Positions 1-5,484 of a stretch of 14,941 bases of DNA are shown here, piece by piece (the stretch's first letter is position 1; every line of letters begins with the position of its first letter). Made by a program: the position numbers and the translations under genes. The stretch lies in NCBI GenBank assembly GCA_934667425.1, contig CAKULV010000064.1:1-14941 (forward strand), written 5' to 3'. Below the pieces are notes generated by a model that searched no databases, was not told where the DNA came from, and saw nothing but the letters and a program-made list of their open reading frames with translations. The stretch comes from an uncultured Kiritimatiellota bacterium. Lineage in GTDB: Bacteria > Verrucomicrobiota > Kiritimatiellia > RFP12 > UBA1067.

Positions 1-105
1 GCCCTCGACGTCTACGCCTCAACGGGAAAGAAATCAGCCGTGCGCGACTTCCTCTTCCCAAGAGCCGGGCGGTTGGATTGTGCGCAGCATCAGGCGCAGC
101 GGTAG
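1..105 (+). CDS. Possible 3' end of an upstream gene (partial, unidentified)
   Basis: Frame 1 is open from the window edge to a TAG at 103-105, giving 34 residues that begin ALDVYASTGKK and end with a Gln-rich tail. About three quarters of its codons end in G or C, as in the confident genes here, which favours real coding. The stretch is too short to assign a family, and no domain is recognised. Frame 2 is open for longer but runs through the tRNA, so it is not credible. This could equally be non-coding sequence. Confidence 0.3.
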   Translation, partial: ALDVYASTGKKSAVRDFLFPRAGRLDCAQHQAQR

Positions 106-181
106 CGGAGCCCCTTTGCCAACCGTCGGAGTTTCTACACCCCGCTGTTCAGTGACGCATTACGACGCTACATTGCGGCAT

Positions 182-210
182 TTGCATCCGCAAGGCAATT
201 ATGGTATCAT
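182..210 (+). promoter_or_regulatory. Promoter of the tRNA-Ser gene
   Basis: TTGCAT (182-187) and TATCAT (205-210) are separated by 17 bp. The -10 hexamer is preceded by TG at the extended -10 position (TGG TATCAT). Transcription would begin near 217, a few bases before the tRNA at 225. The same TGG-TATnAT arrangement occurs upstream of trpE and alaS in this window. Confidence 0.6.
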
Positions 211-224
211 ATGCGGCGTTTGCG

Positions 225-318
225 GGAGGAGTGGCTGAGTGGCTGAAGGCAGCGGTTTGCTAAATCGTCGTACGGTCTAATCTCCGTACCGAGGGTTCAA
301 ATCCCTCCTCCTCCGCCA
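225..318 (+). tRNA. tRNA-Ser (anticodon GCU)
   Basis: A 94-nt class II tRNA. The acceptor stem is GGAGGAG (225-231) pairing with CTCCTCC (308-314), with discriminator G315 and an encoded CCA at 316-318. The D arm contains GCTGAGTGGCTGAAGGC. The anticodon arm GCGGT-TTGCTAA-ATCGT presents GCT, which reads AGC and AGU. A long variable arm (CGTACGG pairing with CCGTAC) is typical of tRNA-Ser. The T arm is GAGGG-TTCAAAT-CCCTC. Five T residues follow immediately (319-323) but no separate terminator hairpin is seen, so transcription may continue into the next gene. Confidence 0.97.
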
Positions 319-383
319 TTTTTCAGGTTGGCCAGTGAGTGGGGCGCGAGTCCCGGAAACGTTTGCATATCGGAAGCCTTGCC

Positions 384-995
384 ATGATTTCATTCAACAT
401 AATACCCGTAGGTTCGTATTGCGTAAACTGCGTTGTGGCCTCGCTTGGCGGCCGGTGCATTGTTGTAGATCCCGGACAGGATGCCGATGCCATCAAAGGC
501 GTTATCGGCAAGCATGGCCTTAAGCCCATCGCGGCGGTGCTTACCCATGGGCATTTCGATCACATAGGCGGTGTGCCGGGTTTGCTTGCGGCATATCCGG
601 GCCTGCCCGTATATGCGCATCCCTCCGATTGGCCGATGCTTGGACATCCCATGAACCAGATGCCGCCCGACTACCCGAGTGTGCCTCGTCCGGACGGCCT
701 TCGCGATGTGCGTGAGATTGCCGGGGATTTTGCCGAGTTCGGCATCCGTGTGCTTGAGACGCCGGGGCATACCCCCGGCAGCGTGTGCCTGTTGATGGGC
801 GATCATCTCCTTTCGGGCGACACCCTTTTTGCGGGCTCGTGCGGCCGCACCGATTTCCCTGGCGGAAGCATGGCTTCGATGCGCAGATCGCTTGCGTCGC
901 TTGCCCAGCTGCCGCCCGGGACGCAGGTGATTCCGGGGCACGGTCCTTCCACGACCATAGGGCAAGAGGTGTCGTCCAATCCGTTCATGGCGTGA
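384..995 (+). CDS. MBL-fold metallo-hydrolase, glyoxalase II-like (YcbL type)
   Basis: A 203-aa protein of the metallo-beta-lactamase superfamily, about the usual length for small YcbL-type hydrolases. Zinc-site motifs are complete: THGHFDH (H55, H57, D59, H60), PGHTPGS (H129), SGDTLFAGSCGRTDF (D146) and IPGHGP (H186). The GRTDF segment and the late SSNPF tail are typical of the glyoxalase II/YcbL branch, which hydrolyses thioesters such as S-lactoylglutathione; the actual substrate cannot be read from sequence. No signal peptide is seen, so it is probably cytoplasmic. The chosen ATG has a GGAAG element 7 bases upstream; a GTG at 339 would add 15 residues outside the fold. SWIM gene follows after 22 bp and is probably co-transcribed. 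Confidence 0.9.
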   Translation: MISFNIIPVGSYCVNCVVASLGGRCIVVDPGQDADAIKGVIGKHGLKPIAAVLTHGHFDHIGGVPGLLAAYPGLPVYAHPSDWPMLGHPMNQMPPDYPSVPRPDGLRDVREIAGDFAEFGIRVLETPGHTPGSVCLLMGDHLLSGDTLFAGSCGRTDFPGGSMASMRRSLASLAQLPPGTQVIPGHGPSTTIGQEVSSNPFMA

Positions 996-1017
996 CTTTC
1001 CTCTGAGGGGATCGGCC

Positions 1018-1665
1018 GTGGGCAAGAAGCGATATCTGCCGCGAGTGCCTCGCGCGGCACACGGGTTCAGGGCGCAGGATGTGCGCAACATCCCTCGTGG
1101 CGCATGGTGGGCCAGGCAATGGATGCAGGCGATAGACTCGATGCGGCTCGGTCCGCGCGCGGGGCGCGGACGGGTCTATGCGGAGCAGGGGCAGGTCTCC
1201 TCTATCCGCGTGGATGGTCCGCACGTGGAGGCGGTTGTGCTTGGCGGGCGGCCAGAGCCGTATGACGTCAAGATTGATTTCGCGGCGATCCCGCATGACG
1301 GCGTCTATTTCATGGAGCGTCTTGGCGCGATGTCTGTGGGCCGCATTCTGGCGGGCGAAATGCCTACCATCGTGAGCGAGCAGTTCTCGCTTGCCGGGCT
1401 TTCCCCGTACCCCACCTTGGGCGTGGACAGATTCTGGTGCAGCTGCCCGGACTGGTCCAAGCCTTGCAAGCACATTGCCGCCGTGCTGTACCTTCTTGGC
1501 GATGCGCTCATTCGCGATCCGTCGCTCCTGCTCCGATTGCGCGGTGTATGCTTCGGGAAGCGCGATGCCGCTGGTGTTGCGCTCCCGCTGTGGAAAGGGT
1601 CGATCAGGCTCGCTGATGCCCTTGCCAGAATATATCGCCGCACAGGCTTGGTAGATGGTAGATGA
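1018..1665 (+). CDS. SWIM zinc-finger family protein
   Basis: A 215-aa protein with a SWIM zinc finger near residues 139-158: C141-x-C143-x6-C150-x-H152 in the context FWCSCPDWSKPCKHIAAVLY. The N-terminal half (around WWARQWM at 30-36 and GRGRVYAEQGQVSSI at 49-63) matches the usual layout of bacterial SWIM proteins, which are often encoded near SNF2-type helicases; none is visible here. A DNA- or protein-binding role is known for SWIM domains, but the specific function is unknown. The GTG start has GAGGGG 7 bases upstream. The final five codons (LVDGR) and the TGA stop lie inside the repeat array at 1650-1689, so the native C-terminus may have been replaced by repeat sequence. Confidence 0.85.
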   Translation: MGKKRYLPRVPRAAHGFRAQDVRNIPRGAWWARQWMQAIDSMRLGPRAGRGRVYAEQGQVSSIRVDGPHVEAVVLGGRPEPYDVKIDFAAIPHDGVYFMERLGAMSVGRILAGEMPTIVSEQFSLAGLSPYPTLGVDRFWCSCPDWSKPCKHIAAVLYLLGDALIRDPSLLLRLRGVCFGKRDAAGVALPLWKGSIRLADALARIYRRTGLVDGR

Positions 1666-1689
1666 TAGTTGGTAGATGATAGTTGGTAG
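1650..1689 (+). repeat. GGTAGATGATAGTT tandem repeat
   Basis: Two perfect adjacent 14-bp copies of GGTAGATGATAGTT (1657-1670 and 1671-1684) are flanked by partial copies (GGTAGAT at 1650 and GGTAG at 1685). The stop codon of the SWIM gene falls inside the first full copy. A related GGTAGTTGGTAGATGGTAG cluster occurs at 14787-14807, also directly downstream of a plus-strand gene. Confidence 0.85.
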
Positions 1690-1693
1690 TGAG

Positions 1694-1745
1694 AATTTGC
1701 GATTTGCGATTTACGATTTGCGATTGCATTTGGTGATTTTGACAT
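1694..1745 (+). repeat. GATTTRC heptad array with GATTGCATTTG tail
   Basis: Consecutive 7-bp units read AATTTGC, GATTTGC, GATTTAC, GATTTGC (1694-1721), followed by GATTGCATTTG (1722-1732) and ATTTTGACAT (1736-1745). The same succession of heptads, tail and ATTTTG(A/T)CAT ends the window at 14887-14936, so this is a defined module rather than random AT-rich sequence. Confidence 0.85.
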
Positions 1746-1761
1746 TGATTGATTCCGGGAG

Positions 1762-1781
1762 GGTCGAGCTCCCGCTCGACC
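1762..1781. repeat. Hairpin module GGTCGAG/CTCGACC
   Basis: A perfect 7-bp inverted repeat, GGTCGAG (1762-1768) and CTCGACC (1775-1781), encloses a 6-base loop. It has no T tract, so it is not a classical terminator, although it could act as one with help or shield mRNA ends. A degenerate homologue, GGTCGC/GCGACC with the same GAGGGTCG lead-in, is at 14868-14886. Confidence 0.75.
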
Positions 1782-1803
1782 GAAAACAGCGTGGGGAAAC
1801 GGA

Positions 1804-1828
1804 CACGACGACGAGGCGCCGTCGCTAC
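1804..1828 (-). repeat. GTAGCGACGGCGCCTCGTC module, inverted copy
   Basis: Read on the minus strand, this segment starts GTAGCGACGGCGCCTCGTCG and matches 14829-14854 apart from one substitution and one inserted C. It contains a CGACG/CGTCG dyad. The module lies in opposite orientation relative to the heptad array in the two clusters. Confidence 0.75.
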
Positions 1829-1830
1829 CG

Positions 1831-1892
1831 TCTGACGATTCAATGGCATTTGTTTGACATACTTTTGACTTTGCTTTGACAATTTTCTGACA
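1831..1892 (+). promoter_or_regulatory. 11-bp phased TTTGACA array (Pho-box-like activator site)
   Basis: Four good units start at exact 11-bp steps: TTTGACA at 1853, TTTGACT at 1864, TTTGACA at 1875, TCTGACA at 1886. Two weaker units are in phase upstream (TCTGACG at 1831, AATGGCA at 1842), and TTTGATA at 1908 is also in register. On the opposite strand the core reads TGTCA every 11 bp. Direct repeats of 7 bp plus 4 bp are the known binding pattern of PhoB/PhoP and other OmpR-family regulators. The array ends 20 bp upstream of a plausible -10, where an activator would contact polymerase. The identity of the regulator is not shown by the sequence. Confidence 0.55.
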
Positions 1893-1909
1893 ATTGATTT
1901 CCGCTGCTT

Positions 1910-1918
1910 TGATATCTT
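1910..1918 (+). promoter_or_regulatory. Extended -10 element of the com-type operon
   Basis: TGA-TATCTT (1910-1918) has the TGn extension and matches four of six -10 positions. The best -35-like hexamer, CTGACA at 1887-1892, is 20 bp away, which is too long for a strong constitutive promoter and fits activator dependence. Transcription would start near 1925, leaving a 5' leader of about 75 bases before the first start codon at 2001. I see no convincing structure in that leader. Confidence 0.4.
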
Positions 1919-2000
1919 TATCCGCGTAAAGGCGATAGTCGAGTTTCGGTTGCGTGACCGGCGCTCAAAATCGCGGGAACCAGATAAGGGGAGCAAAGCA

Positions 2001-2168
2001 ATGAAAGAGAAGTTGTTTGATGTCGGCAGTTATCTGCTTGCGGGCATAGTGTCCTGCACCGTGCTTGTCGCGGTGTCCAAATGCATGAGCGAAGAGTCGC
2101 CGCTGCCGGTCACCGTGCAGTCTGCGGATTGTGCGCTGGCCGAATCGGCCGCCGGCGCGGAAATGTAA
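2001..2168 (+). CDS. Small single-pass membrane peptide, unknown function
   Basis: A 55-aa product whose ATG is preceded by AAGGGGA (1987-1993), a strong ribosome binding site 7 bases upstream. Residues 11-26 (YLLAGIVSCTVLVAVS) form one hydrophobic segment after a short charged N-terminus. The remainder is a short, acidic tail with Cys44. IVSC at 16-19 loosely resembles a lipobox, but the hydrophobic run continues beyond Cys19, so a membrane anchor is more likely than a lipoprotein. The family is not recognised. It is the first gene of the operon, 11 bp upstream of the next gene, and directly follows the phased TTTGACA array. Confidence 0.6.
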   Translation: MKEKLFDVGSYLLAGIVSCTVLVAVSKCMSEESPLPVTVQSADCALAESAAGAEM

Positions 2169-2179
2169 GGGAGGCGCAT

Positions 2180-2764
2180 ATGAACTATGGCAATGACAAT
2201 CCCCCTGCGGCAAGCGTGCGGCCATGCTACACGTGCTGTCATCCGAACGGCAAGGGTACTGGCTCATCCGCAAAATTCGAGCTCCATCCAGCGCATGACG
2301 TGGTGGAGGGCTCAGTGTTCGTGACGATGTCTTCGCAGAAGACGGTGGGGTCTTACGCGGATGGCATCAGGGTTATGCCCACGTTCGACTGGGAAAACCG
2401 TGTGACGGTGCGCCTCTCGATAAACGAGGTGGCGCAGATGCTCGAGGTGTTTCGCGGGTACCATGAAAGCATATGCGACGGGAAGGGCCTGTTCCACAAG
2501 ACGGTCAAGGCCAGCACCGTGATTACGCTTGAGCACAGGCTTGAGCCGGCTCCCGGATACCTGTTCTCGGTTTCGCGCAAGGCCGTGGATGGGAATCTGC
2601 GTCGAATGTCCATCCTGTTGTCCATGACCGAAGCCCTGGTCCTGTGCGAGGCGCTTGCGGCAAGCATGGTCTACATGGCGTTTGGCGTGCCTTCCGTCCT
2701 GGCGCGGGAACGGAAGCCGATTCAGAAAGAGGATGGCGCGGCGGCGCTGAAGGAAGTGGCATGA
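2180..2764 (+). CDS. Conserved hypothetical protein, probable Whirly-like ssDNA/RNA-binding fold
   Basis: A 194-aa protein. A short Cys-rich N-terminus (PCYTCCHPNGKG, C16, C19, C20) is followed by a region resembling the Whirly/MRP fold: a strand region with ELHPA (34-38), a turn with PTFDWEN (67-73) leading into RVTVRLSINEVAQMLEVF (74-91), then TVITLEHRLEPAPGYLFSVS (113-132) and a final helix after LSMTEALVLCEAL (147-159). Plant Whirly proteins show the same KYDW, SVTEVGSLI, GYFF and helix succession. This comes from remembered family patterns and not from a search. The start has AAGGGAGG about 6 bases upstream. The stop overlaps the next start (ATGA). Single-strand binding would suit a DNA-uptake operon, but the function is inferred. 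Confidence 0.65.
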   Translation: MNYGNDNPPAASVRPCYTCCHPNGKGTGSSAKFELHPAHDVVEGSVFVTMSSQKTVGSYADGIRVMPTFDWENRVTVRLSINEVAQMLEVFRGYHESICDGKGLFHKTVKASTVITLEHRLEPAPGYLFSVSRKAVDGNLRRMSILLSMTEALVLCEALAASMVYMAFGVPSVLARERKPIQKEDGAAALKEVA

Positions 2765-3921
2765 AGGCTTTTGCCGGCAACGCTTCGCCGATTACCGAGC
2801 GGCATGTGCAGGCGATCTGGTATGATCCGGCCCTGCGTCCATCGCCGCTCCGTACCGTGCGCGGAGTAGATTTGGTCGTAAGGGACCCAGGCGTGTGGAA
2901 CCTTGAGGCCGGGCCGGATTTCCGCCATGCAGTCCTCGAGGTGGGGCGTTGCCGCAATGTGGTCGAGGGCGATGTGGAAATACACCTGCGCCCGTCGGAC
3001 TGGGTTGCGCATGGGCATGGAAACGATCCGGCATACTCCGGCGTTGTGGCGCACGTCACGTGGTACGGGGGCAACCCCCCGGCGGGATTGCCTGCGGGTT
3101 GCGTATCCGTGTGCCTCGGCGGCATGGTTGGGCGCAGCCGCGACTTTTCGCCGGACAATATAGATGTCGCGGCCTATCCATACGCGAAGCTGCCGTCCTC
3201 TCCGCGTCCGTGCGAGCGCCATTTCGGCGAAGATGTGGATCGGGGGCTGGATATGCTGCGCACTGCCGGGAAGAGGCGCATAGAGATGAAGGCCCGGCGG
3301 CTCACGGCCCGCATCATGCGTAGCGGGGACGCCGAGCAGGTCTTCTACGAAGAGCTGTTCAATGCCTTCGGGTACGCAAAGAATTCTGCGCCGTTCCGCG
3401 CGTTGGCGGAAAGGCTGCCGCTGAACGACCTGCCGTCTACGGAGTGCGCCGCCTACGAGGCGCTTAGCTGCGTGGCCGAGCTTGATGTGGCGGCAGACCA
3501 TCCGTGGTGCCGTGCAAACGTGCGTCCCTGCAATTCCCCCAGGATGCGAATCGCGGATGCCGCCGCGATCTTCACGGGAGGGAAGCCACGGCATCTTGGC
3601 GCCGGGACGTTCGCGGCCATCCTGTCCAACGTGATAGTGCCGTATGCCATTGCGCGAGGCAGGTTGGCGGAAGCCCCGCCGTGGCTTCCGCCGGAATGCA
3701 CGAATGGCGTGATGCGTCTTGCCGCGCATCGTTTGTTTGGGCGTGACCACAATCCCGCGCTGTACTCCCGGAACGGGGTCTTGCAGCAGGGGCTGCTGCA
3801 CATATATCGTGGCTATTGCCTTGCGGCGCACCCCGGATGCGACGCTTGCCGCCTTGTCGCGGCGCTTGAGGCCGAACCGGAATGTCCGGGAATGAATGTG
3901 GAGGTTTGCCATGGGAAATAA
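2761..3921 (+). CDS. DUF2851 family protein
   Basis: A 386-aa protein with the hallmarks of DUF2851: an N-terminal ERHVQAIWYD (13-22), PGVWNLEAGPDF (43-54), EGDVEIHLRPSDW (69-81) followed by HGHGNDPAY (84-92), and a C-terminal NGVLQQGLLHIYRGYC (338-353) with C353, C360 and C363 as a small cysteine cluster. The function of the family is not established. D53 in GPDF together with the E73-x-H75 pair gives an arrangement reminiscent of PD-(D/E)XK nucleases with His for Lys; this is inference. The start overlaps the preceding stop by ATGA and has AAGGA 6 bases upstream. The gene overlaps the start of the next one by 11 bp, so translation of the three genes is likely coupled. Confidence 0.85.
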   Translation: MKAFAGNASPITERHVQAIWYDPALRPSPLRTVRGVDLVVRDPGVWNLEAGPDFRHAVLEVGRCRNVVEGDVEIHLRPSDWVAHGHGNDPAYSGVVAHVTWYGGNPPAGLPAGCVSVCLGGMVGRSRDFSPDNIDVAAYPYAKLPSSPRPCERHFGEDVDRGLDMLRTAGKRRIEMKARRLTARIMRSGDAEQVFYEELFNAFGYAKNSAPFRALAERLPLNDLPSTECAAYEALSCVAELDVAADHPWCRANVRPCNSPRMRIADAAAIFTGGKPRHLGAGTFAAILSNVIVPYAIARGRLAEAPPWLPPECTNGVMRLAAHRLFGRDHNPALYSRNGVLQQGLLHIYRGYCLAAHPGCDACRLVAALEAEPECPGMNVEVCHGK

Positions 3922-5461
3922 GCCGAGGCTTGCGAAGTGCTATTCAGGTTCCGTGTCGGGGGTCCGCGCACGAACTGTCGAGATCGAGGTGTGTGCCTCA
4001 AATGGTTCGCCGCAGTTCGCCATCGTGGGGCTTCCGGACACTGCGGTCAAGGAAGCGAAGGATCGGGTCTCCACGGCGATATCGAATTCGGGCTTCAAGC
4101 GTCCGGAATCGAACATCACCGTGAATCTCGCGCCGGCGGACGTGCGCAAGGAGGGGCCGATATACGATCTCCCCATCGCGATATGCCTGCTTGCGGCGGC
4201 GAACAAGATGACTTGCGCCGATCTTGCGGAGTGGGGCCTTGTCGGGGAGCTTGCGCTTTCCGGCGAGGTGCGGCGTGTTCGTGGCGTATTGCCGATCGTC
4301 ATGGAGATGCGCAGGATAGGCAAGCGCGGGGTGATTGTCCCTGTCGAGAATGCCGACGAGGCCGCAGTGGTGGATGGGATATCGGTATATCCGGTAAGGA
4401 CGCTCCGCGAGGCCGTTGAGTTTCTGGAGGGAAGGGCGGATATCCGCCCCGTGTTCGCCGATCTCTCCCGTCTCGTGCTTGCGGCGAGGGATACGGGGGA
4501 CGATTTCATAGACGTGAAGGGGCAGGACTTCGCGAAGCAGGCGATAGAGGTTGCCGTCGCGGGAGGGCACAACCTGATGATGATAGGCACTCCGGGGTGC
4601 GGTAAGACGATGCTCGCGAAGCGCATACCGTCCATCTTGCCGCCGCTGACCGTCGAAGAGGCGCTTGAGGTCACCCGGATCCATTCCGTGGCGGGAATGC
4701 TGAAGCCCGGAGAGCCGCTTGTCCTGCACCGGCCATTCCGCGCACCGCATCACACGGCATCCACGGCGGGTCTGCTCGGCGGCGGCACGCATCCCCAGCC
4801 GGGGGAGGTGTCCCTCGCGCATCGCGGGGTGCTGTTCCTTGACGAGATGCCTGAGTTCAGCAGAAACGCGCTGGAAGTGCTGCGGCAGCCGCTTGAGGAT
4901 GGGCGCGTGACGATATCGCGGGTTGCGGGAACGTGCGACTATCCAAGCCGGTTCATGCTTGTGGCGGCCATGAACCCGTGCCCATGCGGGTATCTCGGGG
5001 ACGAACGCCATACATGCAGATGCTCGCGCAGCAAAAGGGTCGAATACCGCAATAGGGTTTCGGGCCCGCTCCTTGACCGGATCGACATACAGATCGAGGT
5101 GTCTCCTGTCTCGTACGACATGCTGTCGCAGTTGCCGTCAGGGGAGCCATCCGCGAAGATAAGGGAGCGCGTGATGCTCGCCCGCGATATCCAGTCCCGC
5201 AGGTTTGCGGACGATCCCGACGTGTTCTGCAACGCGGATATGCGTCCGAGGGATGTGGCGAGGTATTGCCGCCTCGACACCAGGGCGCAAACGGCGCTGC
5301 GCGAGAAGCTCCAGGCGCTTGACCTTTCGGCTCGCGCGTATGACCGGGTCCTCAAGGTGGCGCGGACGGTGGCCGACTTGAGGGGTGCGGATGCCGTTGG
5401 GGATGACGACGTGAATCGGGCGGCAAGTTGGCGCGCTCTCGACAGGAACTACTGGAACTAG
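3911..5461 (+). CDS. comM: ComM/YifB-family AAA+ ATPase (Mg-chelatase-like)
   Basis: A 516-aa protein, the full family length. The N-terminal ChlI/Lon-protease-like domain spans about 1-190, with FAIVGLPDTAVKEAKDRV (36-53) and NLAPADVRKEGPIYDLPIA (72-90). The AAA+ domain holds Walker A GTPGCGKTM (226-234), APHHTAS (278-284), Walker B GVLFLDEMPEF (306-316) and a Cys cluster NPCPCGYLG (355-363) with CRC (369-371). The C-terminal Mg-chelatase domain includes SARAYDRVLKVARTVADL (473-490). ComM is known as a hexameric helicase promoting branch migration during natural transformation. The ATG at 3911 has GGAGG 6 bases upstream; an in-frame ATG at 3896 lacks such a site. It lies in the operon just upstream of the ComEC homologue. 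Confidence 0.95.
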   Translation: MGNKPRLAKCYSGSVSGVRARTVEIEVCASNGSPQFAIVGLPDTAVKEAKDRVSTAISNSGFKRPESNITVNLAPADVRKEGPIYDLPIAICLLAAANKMTCADLAEWGLVGELALSGEVRRVRGVLPIVMEMRRIGKRGVIVPVENADEAAVVDGISVYPVRTLREAVEFLEGRADIRPVFADLSRLVLAARDTGDDFIDVKGQDFAKQAIEVAVAGGHNLMMIGTPGCGKTMLAKRIPSILPPLTVEEALEVTRIHSVAGMLKPGEPLVLHRPFRAPHHTASTAGLLGGGTHPQPGEVSLAHRGVLFLDEMPEFSRNALEVLRQPLEDGRVTISRVAGTCDYPSRFMLVAAMNPCPCGYLGDERHTCRCSRSKRVEYRNRVSGPLLDRIDIQIEVSPVSYDMLSQLPSGEPSAKIRERVMLARDIQSRRFADDPDVFCNADMRPRDVARYCRLDTRAQTALREKLQALDLSARAYDRVLKVARTVADLRGADAVGDDDVNRAASWRALDRNYWN

Positions 5462-5484
5462 TCTGCATGGAAGGCGGCGCGAGA

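Noticed and set aside
319..323. T run after tRNA-Ser considered as a terminator
   Set aside because: There are only five T residues and no hairpin other than the tRNA itself; it is insufficient to call.
1694..1732. Heptad array considered as a CRISPR or origin iteron set
   Set aside because: There are no spacers between units, units are only 7 bp, and the same module recurs elsewhere after another gene. No replication genes are nearby.
1305..1745. Minus-strand frame of 146 codons across the SWIM gene end and the repeats
   Set aside because: It is mostly translated repeat sequence (Asn/Ser/Tyr-rich) plus antisense of the SWIM gene.
1762..1781. Hairpin considered as a transcription terminator for the SWIM gene
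   Set aside because: The stem is good but no T tract follows on either side, and a homologous hairpin occurs in the other repeat cluster, so it is annotated as a repeat module.
2722..3912. A 396-codon minus-strand frame opposite the DUF2851 gene
   Set aside because: No ribosome binding site or domain, and it lies wholly under a well-supported gene of a tight operon.
3998..5011. A 337-codon minus-strand frame opposite comM
   Set aside because: The comM product is intact with Walker motifs, and the antisense frame has no family features.
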